From an uncultured Treponema sp. (lineage in GTDB: Bacteria; Spirochaetota; Spirochaetia; Treponematales; Treponemataceae), in the NCBI GenBank assembly GCA_910584475.1, contig CAJUBD010000001.1, forward strand, positions 170,003 through 234,002: 64,000 nucleotides of DNA, read 5' to 3'. Position numbers and translations under genes: made by a program. Below, in pieces: positions 8,748-17,253 of this stretch (position 1 is the first letter of the stretch; each line of letters begins with the position of its first letter). The notes below the pieces were generated by a model, which had not been told where the DNA came from, ran no database searches, and saw only the letters and a list, made by a program, of their open reading frames with translations.

Positions 8748-9923
8748 TCATCGCAGTTCCGAAACGCGCTCCTGCGGAGAAAGGATTTCGGTGATGCGGA
8801 CGCCGAAGTTTTCGTCGATGACTACGACTTCGCCTTTCGCTATCGGCTTGTGGTTCACGAGAATGTCCACAGGTTCGCCCGCGAGCTTGTCCAATTCGAT
8901 GATCGTGCCTTCGCCAAAACCGAGGATTTCTTTTATCGGCTTTTTCGTGCGCCCGAGTTCTACGGTCATCTCCATGAAAACGTCCATCAAGAGACCTATG
9001 TTGCCCTGATCGCCGCCCATTCCGCCGCCCATAAGCGAAGGATATTGAACCGCCTGAACGTTCGGAGCCGCACCCATAGGCATTCCCTGCATTGGCATAC
9101 CGCCCATCTGCATATTCGGCATCCCCTGCATTGGCATTCCTCCCATCGCCATTCCGCCCATCTGCATGCCTCCTCCCATCGGCATCGCGCCACCGTGCTG
9201 CGCCTGAGGAGCGGCTCCCGCGAGGCTAGCCATATCTGCCGCGTTCAACGCGCCGCCCGCGGCGGGGAATCCGCCTCCGCCCAAAGCCATTCCAATCTGC
9301 CATGCCGCTTCGCCCGAAATCGCCTCCCAAAGAGTATACGACTGGCCGTCAATAGTAAGCGGATATGAAAAAAGCGCGAACGTGTTCTGGGGAATCCTTG
9401 CCATCGCCTTTGGAACGCTCATCGATTCCGCAGGATTGCATGCGAGTCCCGGAAGCTGCCCTGTTTTGTCTATGGCAGTAAGCTCGTCGTTCGTGTGTGT
9501 CGAAAGAGTTTCATTGATTACGGAGAAGGCCATGTCATCAAGCGTGGCGTTTTCTTCCTTGTTGATGAGGCTTACCAATTTTTGCGCGCATTCCGTGGAA
9601 ATCACATAAAGGTGATCGCCTTTCAGACCTGCGGAAAAATCCGCCTGAGTCGCGACGACGACTTCTGGAATCTTCGACAAAAACTGATCGCGGCTGGAAG
9701 ATTCCACGATGGGATTTCCGGCGGACACTTCCGCGCCAGTCATCTGCTTCAAATTCTCGACGAGAGGATCCTTTAAATCCCCTGCGAATTTTGTCAGAGT
9801 CTCCGTGTCAATATTTACGGACGGCGCTGCCGCGGCAACCTGCCCTGACGCATTGAGACCGTCCATCGGAACGCCCGAAAGCAACGCGTCGATTTCGTCC
9901 TGAGAAATTACACCATCACTCAT
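8748..9923 (-). CDS. fliY: FliY (FliN-type) flagellar switch protein with Met/Gly-rich linker
   Basis: A 391-residue C-ring protein. It begins with SQDEIDALL, like the CheY-binding tip of FliM. A CheC-like middle domain covers about residues 40-210, and the C-terminal FliN/SpoA domain is at about residues 315-391 (MDVFMEMTVELGRTKKPIKEIL, quoted in part). Between them lies a low-complexity linker rich in Met, Gly, Pro and Gln (about residues 240-300) with repeated GGMPMQGMP units. The position where CheC-type phosphatases have E-x-x-N reads S-V-I-N, so phosphatase activity is doubtful. The ATG overlaps the fliM stop by four bases and has GAAGGAG upstream. Confidence 0.92.
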   Translation of the reverse strand: MSDGVISQDEIDALLSGVPMDGLNASGQVAAAAPSVNIDTETLTKFAGDLKDPLVENLKQMTGAEVSAGNPIVESSSRDQFLSKIPEVVVATQADFSAGLKGDHLYVISTECAQKLVSLINKEENATLDDMAFSVINETLSTHTNDELTAIDKTGQLPGLACNPAESMSVPKAMARIPQNTFALFSYPLTIDGQSYTLWEAISGEAAWQIGMALGGGGFPAAGGALNAADMASLAGAAPQAQHGGAMPMGGGMQMGGMAMGGMPMQGMPNMQMGGMPMQGMPMGAAPNVQAVQYPSLMGGGMGGDQGNIGLLMDVFMEMTVELGRTKKPIKEILGFGEGTIIELDKLAGEPVDILVNHKPIAKGEVVVIDENFGVRITEILSPQERVSELR

Positions 9924-10954
9924 ACTGCTTCTTCTCCTTCTACGGAAAGCTCTTCAAACTCTTCGTCGCTTCCGTCTTCGAGTTTGCCTGTTACCTGAAC
10001 CGCCATTTTTTTGCCCACAACTCCGGGCTGGCAATAATATTTTTTCTTATCGCCTATATTGAGCGTCAGCTGGTCGCCGACCTTTGTATTAGAGAGCTTT
10101 ACGACATCGCCCGCGCGCAGAGAAAGCACTTCGCGAATGGGAATGTTTATCGAGCCGATTTCCGCCACCACATCCATATTCACGACAGAAATCTTCTCTT
10201 TGAGCGTTCCGAAATACTGCGTCGTGCTGCTCCGCCTCACGGAACTGAACCAGAATTGGGAAGAAAGCTTCGAGATAATCGGCTCGATCGTAAGGTAGGG
10301 AATGCAGAAATTTATCATTCCCTCTTCCTCCGCGACTTTTGTTTCCAAAGTCACGAGGACGACCATTTCCGTCGGAGGAACAATCTGCGCGAACTGCGGA
10401 TTCGTCTCAATCTGTCCCAAGCGAGGTCGCAAGTCGATTACCTGCGTCCAAGCCTCGCGCATGTTCGCCAAAATGCGCACGATGACGCCTTCCATTACCG
10501 CCTGCTCGATGTCGGTGAGGTCGCGGCTCTTATTTCCCGTAACGTCGCCCGTGCCGCCGAAAAGCTTGTCAATCATGCAGAACGTGATTGCGGGATCGAT
10601 TTCCAAGACCGCGTTGCCTTTAAGCGGATCCATGTTTATGACGGCGAGCGTCGTCGGAGTCGGAATCGAGCGGATGAATTCCTCGTAAGTGAGCTGGTCT
10701 ACAGTCGCGACGTGAACATGAACTAGCGAGCGCAACTGCGCCGAAAGGCTCGTAGTGGTCAGACGCGCGAAAGTCTCGTGCATAATCTGCACGGTACGAA
10801 TCTGCTCCTTTGAAAATTTGTCGGGACGCTTGAAGTCGTAAATCTTAATCTTGCGGGTATCCGACACCGCCTTGTAATCATCAGTATCGGACTGTCCCGT
10901 ATTGATTGCATTGAGAAGCTGATCTATTTCGTCCTGCGAAAGAACATCCGTCAT
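9920..10954 (-). CDS. fliM: FliM, flagellar motor switch protein
   Basis: A 344-residue C-ring switch protein. The N-terminal VLSQDEIDQLLNAI is the CheY-P binding helix. The conserved middle domain follows (RTVQIMHETFARLTTTSLS region, then GGTGDVTG), with a C-terminal SpoA domain near residues 255-325 containing IPIREVLSLRAGDVVKL. CheY-P binding here reverses flagellar rotation. It precedes fliY with a four-base stop/start overlap and follows fliL after about 24 bases. Confidence 0.95.
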   Translation of the reverse strand: MTDVLSQDEIDQLLNAINTGQSDTDDYKAVSDTRKIKIYDFKRPDKFSKEQIRTVQIMHETFARLTTTSLSAQLRSLVHVHVATVDQLTYEEFIRSIPTPTTLAVINMDPLKGNAVLEIDPAITFCMIDKLFGGTGDVTGNKSRDLTDIEQAVMEGVIVRILANMREAWTQVIDLRPRLGQIETNPQFAQIVPPTEMVVLVTLETKVAEEEGMINFCIPYLTIEPIISKLSSQFWFSSVRRSSTTQYFGTLKEKISVVNMDVVAEIGSINIPIREVLSLRAGDVVKLSNTKVGDQLTLNIGDKKKYYCQPGVVGKKMAVQVTGKLEDGSDEEFEELSVEGEEAV

Positions 10955-10978
10955 TCAAAAGCCTCGCTCTTTTTCCGC

Positions 10979-11527
10979 CTATTGCTGCGTAACGACATTC
11001 AATTTGTCAAAGGAAATCTTTCTGATTTTGCCCCTGCTCAAAATAGTGTCGTTAATCTCGTTTCTGAGTTCAATCTTAATTTTTTCCTCGTTGCGCGGCG
11101 AAAGTTCTTCCGCCGTTTTTCCGGCGAAATAGTTTCGCAAAAAGTCGCGAATCGGAATTCTCTGCGCCGTGATTTCCGTGGAAGTCACCTTGTCCTCTTT
11201 CTTGTAGCCCATAAAAATATTCACGACGATGCTCGCCGGAATCGGATCGCTAGAGCGCGTCTGGATTTCGCCGAGCGACTGATACCATTCCAATTCTTCG
11301 GCGACTTCCTTGTAGTCCTCGCTTATTGGTATGGCAGCCTGCTGAGGCTTGTTCGCGCCCATTACGTTCATCGTAATCACTACGACCGCGACAATGAGAA
11401 TAATCGCTCCAAGTCCTATTGCCACGAAAAGCAAGATTTTGGGAAGGATGCCGCCTCCCCCGCCTTTTTTCTCCGACGTTCCGCCGCCCTCGTCGTCAAA
11501 GGTGCCGTCTGTATCATCGTCCGCCAT
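10979..11527 (-). CDS. fliL: FliL, flagellar stator-associated protein
   Basis: A 182-residue single-pass membrane protein that sits around the stator. An acidic, Gly-rich cytoplasmic N-terminus (about 30 residues) is followed by a membrane helix (about residues 30-52, ILLFVAIGLGAIILIVAVV in part) and a periplasmic FliL domain. The start is supported by GGAGGTGG just upstream of the ATG. It lies between motB and fliM as in other spirochaetes. Confidence 0.92.
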   Translation of the reverse strand: MADDDTDGTFDDEGGGTSEKKGGGGGILPKILLFVAIGLGAIILIVAVVVITMNVMGANKPQQAAIPISEDYKEVAEELEWYQSLGEIQTRSSDPIPASIVVNIFMGYKKEDKVTSTEITAQRIPIRDFLRNYFAGKTAEELSPRNEEKIKIELRNEINDTILSRGKIRKISFDKLNVVTQQ

Positions 11528-11600
11528 TTTCCACCTCCAAATTTCGACGCACCTAAACGCGCCGTGCGAATCTCGCCTTAAGCGAATTCCGCTTCAATTT

Positions 11601-12371
11601 TTAAAAATGTCCCTCGTCGAGGATTATTATGTCCACCCTGCGGTTGTACGCGCGCCCCTCCTCCGTATCGTTGCTGAATTTCGGACGCTTGTCGGCGTAG
11701 CCAGCGATGGAAAACTTTTCCTCGTCGACCCCGAAATCCGCAAGATAATGAAGAACATTCATCGCGCGCGCCGCGGACAGTTCCCAATTGCTCGGGAACG
11801 TCTCCCGTTGATTGGAATCCTCATCCGAGCCTTCATCCGCGATGTATGCGTCCACCGGCGTATTGTCGGTATGACCCTCTATTCTAAATCTTCGGTTTTT
11901 TTCGATTAAATCTTTATCATTAAAAAATTCGGAAAGACGCAAAAGCGTTTCCCGCGTGTTCTCGATGTCTAGGCGCGCGCTGCCTGGTCTGAAAAACGAG
12001 TCGGCGGCAAGCGAAATGACAAGCCCGCGCTCATCGCTTGTAACCGTAATCTTCGCGCTCTTGATGTCCGGCGCGAAAAGCGAGACGGCCTTTTTTTTGG
12101 CCATTCCGAGCGAACGCCCCTTTTCCATCGATGGAAGCGCGCTTACCGTATTCCCCAAGTCGGAAAGCCTGCCTGCCGAAAGCGACATTCCGCCCGTAAC
12201 CGTCTCCGTCTGGTTCATCTGGAGCGATTCGGTAATAGTGGCGAGTTGAGTGACATCAATTTCCGAAGGATTGTAGAGCATTACGAAAAAACAGAGCATA
12301 AGAGTAATCATGTCTCCGTAAGTGCCCTGCCATGCTGTAGAAGGTTTTTCAGGCTCTTTTTTCTTTCCCAT
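11601..12371 (-). CDS. motB: MotB, flagellar stator protein
   Basis: A 256-residue stator subunit. The short cytoplasmic N-terminus leads into the single membrane helix, with the proton-carrying Asp in TYGDMITLMLCFFVML near residue 20. A linker and plug region follow, then an OmpA/MotB peptidoglycan-binding domain (IEGHTDNTPVDAYI near residue 165 and SIAGYADKRP). It is just downstream of motA (four bases between) and anchors the stator to the cell wall. Confidence 0.95.
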   Translation of the reverse strand: MGKKKEPEKPSTAWQGTYGDMITLMLCFFVMLYNPSEIDVTQLATITESLQMNQTETVTGGMSLSAGRLSDLGNTVSALPSMEKGRSLGMAKKKAVSLFAPDIKSAKITVTSDERGLVISLAADSFFRPGSARLDIENTRETLLRLSEFFNDKDLIEKNRRFRIEGHTDNTPVDAYIADEGSDEDSNQRETFPSNWELSAARAMNVLHYLADFGVDEEKFSIAGYADKRPKFSNDTEEGRAYNRRVDIIILDEGHF

Positions 12372-12375
12372 CAGA

Positions 12376-13158
12376 CTAATCCTTCAATACTTCCGCGCCA
12401 ACAGCCTTTCTGCTGACAGGATCAAGATAAGTCAAAAGTTTCTGCGCGATGACGCGCGAGTTCTCGCCCGCCTGAATGGCAAGAACGCCTTCAATGACCA
12501 TTTCCTTTACGCGCATTTCAGAAGAGTTTTGGGTCTGAAGGTTTTGCGCCATAGGCACCAAAATCCAGTTCGCCATCATAGAACCGTAAAGCGTCGTAAT
12601 CAAGGCGACTGCCATATTCGGACCAAGAGAGCTTTTGTCCTCCAAGTTGTTCAACATGCCTATAAGTCCGAGAACCGTACCCATCATACCGAAGCCCGGA
12701 GCGAAACCTCCCCACTGGTTCAAAATGTTAATCCATTCAAAATGCCGCGCCTCGGTCTGGCTCATCTCGTTTTCCATGATGGTGCGGACCACCGCGCTGT
12801 CAGTACCGTCAATCACGAGACGAAGACCGCTCTTGAGAAACTGATCGTCCAAATCTTCAAGTCCGTCTTCCAAAATCAAGATGCCTTCGCGGCGAGCCTT
12901 GTCCGAAAGGTTCACGATGTTCTGAACCAAATTCTTTTCGCCGAAATCCGGAATCTTAAAGCACCGTCCCATAATCTTGAACATTCCCAGAGCCTTGTTC
13001 AGCGGGGTCATAATGCAAATCGCGGCATAAGAGCCGCCTATGGTCATAAACACGGAAGGAATGTCTATGATTCCTCCCAAAGTACCACCGGAAGTCAAAA
13101 CCGACATCACTATACATGCCGCGCCGCCAACGATTCCGATTATTGTCGCTATGTCCAT
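12376..13158 (-). CDS. motA: MotA, flagellar stator protein
   Basis: A 260-residue stator subunit with four membrane segments, two near the N-terminus and two around residues 150-205. The conserved GFGMMGTVLGLIGMLNNL lies between them, with LITTLYGSMMANWILVPMAQ after it. The cytoplasmic loop between helices 2 and 3 has charged residues of the kind that contact FliG. It follows flbD by 22 bases. Confidence 0.95.
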   Translation of the reverse strand: MDIATIIGIVGGAACIVMSVLTSGGTLGGIIDIPSVFMTIGGSYAAICIMTPLNKALGMFKIMGRCFKIPDFGEKNLVQNIVNLSDKARREGILILEDGLEDLDDQFLKSGLRLVIDGTDSAVVRTIMENEMSQTEARHFEWINILNQWGGFAPGFGMMGTVLGLIGMLNNLEDKSSLGPNMAVALITTLYGSMMANWILVPMAQNLQTQNSSEMRVKEMVIEGVLAIQAGENSRVIAQKLLTYLDPVSRKAVGAEVLKD

Positions 13159-13180
13159 TCAATACCTCTCGCGCCGAAAA

Positions 13181-13378
13181 TCACGATTCCTGCGCATTCA
13201 CGCCGATCCTCTTTCGGTAGTCAACAATTTTTTCTATGACATCTTCGGGGGAATTTCTCACGACGATTTTTTTTCCGGAAAGCATCGTGATGGTCAAATC
13301 AGGAAGGCATTCCATCGATTCAATCATGTGCGGATTAACAAAGTAATTCGTCCCGTTGAGACGCTCGACTTTTATCAT
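13181..13378 (-). CDS. flbD: FlbD, small conserved flagellar operon protein
   Basis: A 65-residue soluble protein of the FlbD family (MIKVERLNGTNYFVNPHMIE at the start, LTITMLSGKKIVVRNSPEDV in the middle), found next to flgE and motA in spirochaetes and some Firmicutes. Its biochemical role is not established. Here it is the first gene of the transcribed block, and flgE is not upstream, so the usual treponemal flgE-flbD junction is broken. GGTGGGG lies about 14 bases before the ATG, which is longer than usual spacing. Confidence 0.88.
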   Translation of the reverse strand: MIKVERLNGTNYFVNPHMIESMECLPDLTITMLSGKKIVVRNSPEDVIEKIVDYRKRIGVNAQES

Positions 13379-13415
13379 ATCTTAATTATTTCCCCACCAA
13401 TAAGACACCATTTTG

Positions 13416-13444
13416 ATTTTAACACACTTATTCAAAAATTGCAA
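13416..13444 (-). promoter_or_regulatory. Sigma70-type promoter of the motility operon (flbD)
   Basis: On the minus strand TTGCAA (13439-13444) and TAAAAT (13416-13421) are separated by exactly 17 bases. The predicted transcript starts near 13409, giving a leader of about 30 bases before flbD. No sigma28-like TAAA/GCCGATAA pair was seen here. Confidence 0.75.
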
Positions 13445-13681
13445 GCATTATTTTCAAATTTATCAAATCTTTTCGGATTTCCAGAACACCCGAGCAACGC
13501 GAAAGGAAAACGCGCTTTCCCTTGACAAGACGGCGAAAAATCCGCGCTTCGTTCCAGCCATTGACTATCAGTCCTACCGCTAATTTTTCAAAACGGATTT
13601 TCCGAACATCCGCCACTTTTTTGAAAAAAAATCGAAAAAAATTCGTGCGCAATCCCGAAAACCGTAATATAATATAATGCG
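13422..13681. other. Intergenic region between flbD and the response regulator
   Basis: Apart from the flbD promoter and the -10 boxes next to the response-regulator start, this stretch holds no credible gene. It has a short GGAAA/TTTCC hairpin around 13507-13526 and two related CGGATTTCC/CGGATTTTCC stretches. No clear terminator is visible. Confidence 0.5.
13668..13678 (+). promoter_or_regulatory. Overlapping -10 boxes directly before the response-regulator start
   Basis: TATAAT occurs at 13668-13673 and again at 13673-13678; the ATG is at 13682. With the first box the expected transcript start falls on or within two bases of the ATG, predicting a leaderless mRNA. No Shine-Dalgarno site is present. 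The -35 is poor (GTGCGC at the 17-bp position), so activator help is possible. Confidence 0.5.
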
Positions 13682-14383
13682 ATGAAACCGAAAATCTTCA
13701 TAATCGAGGACGCTCCCGAAATGGCGGAGCTGATCGCCCTTTATGTAAACGGCGGCGGCATGGAGGCGCAGATTTTCGCCACGGCAGAAGACGCCCTCGA
13801 CGAGCTGGAAAAAGGTGCGCCTCAAGGTGTCCTGCTCGACTTGAACCTGCCCAAAATGAGCGGGCTTGAATTTCTCGAGAAAATGCGCTCGGAATACAGC
13901 AAGGCGATTCCGATAGTGATTGTCAGCGCGCGCGACTCCGACGAAGACATAATAAAGGCTTTGGATTTGGGAGCGGACGAATTCGTCACGAAGCCGTTTT
14001 CTCCGCGCGTGCTAGTCGCGAGGCTTGACGCGAACCTGCGCCGTCAGAAAAAGGGCGAGGAAAACGCGGAAAACTCCATCTCTTTCGATGGCTACACGCT
14101 TTATGAAGACGCCTGCGTATTGAAAAAAGGCGCGGAAAAGATTCCGCTTTCCGCGCGCGAATTTGAAGTGCTAGACTTTTTGGTGCGCAACGCCGGAATG
14201 AGCTTTTCGCCCGAAAAAATTTATTCGAATGTATGGAAGAGTGACTTCGGCGACATCACGGCGGTGGCAGTATACATACAGCGGCTTCGCAAAAAAATCG
14301 AAAAGGATCCTTCGAACCCGCGGTACATACGGACGATTTTCCGTTGCGGCTATCAATTTGATTTCCCCGAAAGCCCAAAATAG
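13682..14383 (+). CDS. OmpR-family response regulator
   Basis: A 233-residue two-component regulator. The receiver domain (residues 1-120) has the acidic pair near IIEDAPE, the phosphorylated Asp in GVLLDLNLPKMSG (about residue 57), the Ser switch in VIVSARDSD and the Lys in FVTKPFSP. A winged-helix DNA-binding domain covers about residues 135-230 (LSAREFEVLDFLVRNAG, ending with RTIFRCGYQF). Its kinase follows nine bases downstream. The target genes cannot be told from sequence; the flagellar operon is divergent from it. Confidence 0.92.
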   Translation: MKPKIFIIEDAPEMAELIALYVNGGGMEAQIFATAEDALDELEKGAPQGVLLDLNLPKMSGLEFLEKMRSEYSKAIPIVIVSARDSDEDIIKALDLGADEFVTKPFSPRVLVARLDANLRRQKKGEENAENSISFDGYTLYEDACVLKKGAEKIPLSAREFEVLDFLVRNAGMSFSPEKIYSNVWKSDFGDITAVAVYIQRLRKKIEKDPSNPRYIRTIFRCGYQFDFPESPK

Positions 14384-14392
14384 AAGGCGCAA

Positions 14393-15796
14393 ATGAAAAT
14401 AAGGAACCACTTTATTTCGCTTACGGCGTTGTTCGCGGCGATCCCCATTTTTTACCTTTTGGGGGAAACGGTTTATCACCATTTTTTCACGCCAGCCGGA
14501 ACGGTCTTTTCAAAGGCGAGAGAAGTGCGCGCGATAGAGGAAATGGATTTTTCCGACGCGGACACGCAAATGCTTTTGAAGACCGTGCGCGAACGCCCGA
14601 GCGACATGGAGGACGCGTTCGTGTTTTCCGACGGAAAGGTGCTCATTTCTACGATTCGAGAATTCGAAGGCATGAGATCTATGGACATTTCAAATTTCCT
14701 GAAAATCGCGACGAATCCGAGCGACGGCGTTTTATACCAAATAACTACCCTCCCCTCGAAAAGCGGAGGAACGCCGCTTCTTTACATAACGAAATTCGCG
14801 GAAGCGGACTTCCACAAAAATCGCGGGGCGGCGAACATTTCGGAATCGACACGGCGCACAATCATAATATGCTCGGTCATCGTAGAAATCATATGCATAG
14901 CGTTCGCGATGATGGTCTCGGCGAGCATAACGAAATCCATCGCTATGCTCGAAAACGACGCGGAGCGGCTTGCCGACGGCAAATTCGAAAACCCGATCTC
15001 GTTCCCGAAAGATTTCATAATGTCGAACGAAATCACCGCGCTTTCCCAAAATTTGGAAACGCTGCGGCTCACGCTGAAAGACCAGCAGAACCGCCGAAAC
15101 CGCCTGATAATGGGAGTGAGCCACGATCTGAAAACGCCGCTTTCAATTATAAAAGGCTACGCCGAAGCGATGGCAAGCGGCATCATGCCACAAAGCAAAG
15201 CAGCCGAAACGCTTGACCTGATAATCCGCAAGGCAGAACAGATAAACGACATGATTGAAGAGCTGATTGATTTCGTAAAACTCAATTCGGCGCAATGGCT
15301 CGACAACCTAACCGAAGTGGACTTGTCCGAATTCCTCACGAAGCGCGCGAAATTGAGCGAAGCAAATTTTACGATATTGAGGCGGCGCTTCGTGAGCACA
15401 ATGCAGATTCCCAAAGGAACTATGGTAAAAATGGACGAACAACTTTTGGAGCGAGCCATTCAAAACCTGTTTTCCAACGCGGTGCGATATTCAAGAGACG
15501 GAGACACGATTTGCATCAATTCGGTGATAAAAGACGGAGCCGCCGAAATCTCTATCAGCGACACAGGCATCGGAATCGCGAAAGACGAAGCGGAACTGAT
15601 ATTCGACATTTTCTACAAGGTGTCTCCTTCAAGACGCGAGGAGGGGCTTGGAATCGGGCTTGCCGTGGTAAAAAACATCGTAGACACTCACGACTGGAGC
15701 ATCAAGGTGGAATCCGAACTGGGAGCGGGAAGCGTATTCACGATAACGATTCCGCTCTCTTCCGCTAACGCGCGACCTTTTTCCAAACCACGCTGA
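14393..15796 (+). CDS. Membrane sensor histidine kinase
   Basis: A 467-residue kinase, presumably for the adjacent regulator. Membrane segments lie at about residues 8-27 and 160-182 and flank a periplasmic sensor region of about 130 residues with no recognisable ligand motif. A HAMP-like segment is followed by the phosphoacceptor His in MGVSHDLKTPLS (about residue 245). The ATPase motifs come next: N box LFSNAVRYS, G1 DTGIGI and G2 GLGIGLAVVKN. Its 3' end overlaps the 3' end of the convergent secreted-protein gene by 32 bases, an arrangement that could let the two transcripts interfere. Confidence 0.92.
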   Translation: MKIRNHFISLTALFAAIPIFYLLGETVYHHFFTPAGTVFSKAREVRAIEEMDFSDADTQMLLKTVRERPSDMEDAFVFSDGKVLISTIREFEGMRSMDISNFLKIATNPSDGVLYQITTLPSKSGGTPLLYITKFAEADFHKNRGAANISESTRRTIIICSVIVEIICIAFAMMVSASITKSIAMLENDAERLADGKFENPISFPKDFIMSNEITALSQNLETLRLTLKDQQNRRNRLIMGVSHDLKTPLSIIKGYAEAMASGIMPQSKAAETLDLIIRKAEQINDMIEELIDFVKLNSAQWLDNLTEVDLSEFLTKRAKLSEANFTILRRRFVSTMQIPKGTMVKMDEQLLERAIQNLFSNAVRYSRDGDTICINSVIKDGAAEISISDTGIGIAKDEAELIFDIFYKVSPSRREEGLGIGLAVVKNIVDTHDWSIKVESELGAGSVFTITIPLSSANARPFSKPR

Positions 15797-16694
15797 CATC
15801 GCTTGGCTCGACGCCGCCTGCGGAAGCGACGAGAGTTTTTTTAGTGCCTTCCAAATTTCCGTTCGGCATCATCGAAAGATTCCATTCTATGGGAGCGGCG
15901 GTTTCCGCGTAAGGCAAAATCTTTCCCCTGTCTATGTCGGGATAATAAGAGGCGTTGAATTTGTCCTGCTGGACAACGCGCAACTTTTTCGACCCCTCAT
16001 TCCCAGAAAGAGAGACGCTTATGTTCATCGTCGCGCCGTTCGCGAACACGATGAAGCCGCGCCCGCTCCGCATGAGAATTATTTTCGAAATGTCGCTTTC
16101 GCCGCTCCAAGTGCCCGCGATGTTTTCGGCGTTCAGCGCGCTCGGACGCTTCGTGGAAGCGGACTTTGGCGAAGCCTCCATCTCATCCGACTTTCCGCAC
16201 GCTTCTGCCACGACGCTTTGAATAAAATGCTTCGCATCCGACAAAATCTTGTAATAAGAATCGTATTTTTTCGTGCGCGACGCTACGACTCCAGTCTGCG
16301 CGTTTTTCGCGAAAAAAGTGCATTCCCACTTTTCGTCAGAACGGGGACGGAAAATCCTTGCGAAAAACAAAATGACATCTTCCTGCGCCGGAGACATTTC
16401 CTTGACAAGCGAAAAAAATTCGCTTCCGTCCGTATCGGTCGAAACATCGGCGTAGAGAGCCTTCACTCCGTCGGAACGCATATCTTGGAGCGAAACATAG
16501 TCGATCCCGCGAACCTGCGCCGCAAACAAATCCTGCGTCATGTTCAGCATGTTTTGGTCGTTGACGTTCGTCACCACGCCGTAATAATGGAGCGCGTATT
16601 TTTTCTGCCCCGGGTCTTGCGAAAAAGCCGACACGGCGAAAAAGAGAAAAATCGCTGTCGTCAAACAAATTCTTCTACGCACTTTTCTCCACAT
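15765..16694 (-). CDS. Secreted protein of unknown function
   Basis: A 309-residue protein with a clear Sec signal peptide (RRRICLTTAIFLFFAVSAFSQ, cut after AFS). The N-terminal part (YALHYYGVVTNVNDQNM onward) resembles a family of treponemal periplasmic proteins I cannot name. A low-complexity stretch and a C-terminal beta-rich part with ENIAGTWSGESDISKI (residues about 190-205) follow; that start is reminiscent of lipocalin-like domains. It follows smpB by seven bases and is likely cotranscribed. No function is assigned. Confidence 0.75.
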   Translation of the reverse strand: MWRKVRRRICLTTAIFLFFAVSAFSQDPGQKKYALHYYGVVTNVNDQNMLNMTQDLFAAQVRGIDYVSLQDMRSDGVKALYADVSTDTDGSEFFSLVKEMSPAQEDVILFFARIFRPRSDEKWECTFFAKNAQTGVVASRTKKYDSYYKILSDAKHFIQSVVAEACGKSDEMEASPKSASTKRPSALNAENIAGTWSGESDISKIILMRSGRGFIVFANGATMNISVSLSGNEGSKKLRVVQQDKFNASYYPDIDRGKILPYAETAAPIEWNLSMMPNGNLEGTKKTLVASAGGVEPSDVSVVWKKVAR

Positions 16695-16701
16695 TCAGAC
16701 A

Positions 16702-17166
16702 TCAATATTTTTGGCGACTCTTGAACTCGCGGGAAAGCTCGCGGTCCGTGTCGCGCGCCTTTATCGTCTCGCGCTTGTCGAACATTTTTTTACCCTTGCA
16801 CACACCGAGCGAGATTTTTACGAGTCCATTTTTCAGATAAACTTCAAGCGGAATGAGTGTGTATCCCTTTTCTTCGACCTTGCGGACAAGGCGCTTTATC
16901 TGGTCGCGGTGCAAAAGCAATTTTTTCGGGCGGTCGGGATTGTGGTTGAACACCGACGAAAAAGCGTATTCGCTGATGTGAAAATTCCGCATCCAGACTT
17001 CGCCTTTTATAATTTCGGCAAAAGAATCCGCAAACGACACGTTCGCGTTCTTTACGGACTTCACTTCCGTACCCTCAAGCGCGATGCCGCATTCAATGGA
17101 ATCTTCCACGAAGTAGTTGAAACGAGCTTTTTTGTTCTCGGCAATTTTTTTTGTGCCTTCTCCCAT
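16702..17166 (-). CDS. smpB: SmpB, tmRNA-binding protein
   Basis: A 154-residue SmpB that carries tmRNA to stalled ribosomes for trans-translation. Family motifs are present: AENKKARFNYFVEDSIECGIAL (quoted in part as NKKARFNYFVED), EGTEVKSVKNANVSF, and the C-terminal DKRETIKARDTDRELSREF, which is the basic tail that enters the decoding centre. The ATG at 17166 (MGEGTKK) is used rather than the longer ORF start because it matches the family and sits eight bases after the -10 box. This suggests a leaderless message. Confidence 0.95.
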   Translation of the reverse strand: MGEGTKKIAENKKARFNYFVEDSIECGIALEGTEVKSVKNANVSFADSFAEIIKGEVWMRNFHISEYAFSSVFNHNPDRPKKLLLHRDQIKRLVRKVEEKGYTLIPLEVYLKNGLVKISLGVCKGKKMFDKRETIKARDTDRELSREFKSRQKY

Positions 17167-17174
17167 AAATTTAA

Positions 17175-17203
17175 AGTATAGCACATTTTTAGTTTATGTG
17201 CAA
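17175..17203 (-). promoter_or_regulatory. smpB promoter
   Basis: TTGCAC (17198-17203) and TATACT (17175-17180) on the minus strand are separated by 17 bases. The ATG begins at 17166, eight bases past the -10, so the 5' leader would be two bases or fewer. Confidence 0.75.
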
Positions 17204-17217
17204 GCAAAAATTCCCAC

Positions 17218-17246
17218 TTGCAAATTTCGCGCCGCCACTGTATAAT
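17218..17246 (+). promoter_or_regulatory. lepB promoter
   Basis: TTGCAA (17218-17223) and TATAAT (17241-17246) are separated by 17 bases. The ATG of lepB at 17254 lies seven bases past the -10, exactly where transcription should begin, so a leaderless mRNA is predicted. It faces away from the smpB promoter, with 14 bases between the two -35 boxes. Confidence 0.8.
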
Positions 17247-17253
17247 AACTCGC

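Noticed and set aside
13379..13681. A sigma28-type flagellar promoter in front of flbD
   Set aside because: No TAAA/GCCGATAA-like pair with proper spacing was found; the sigma70-type promoter explains the start.
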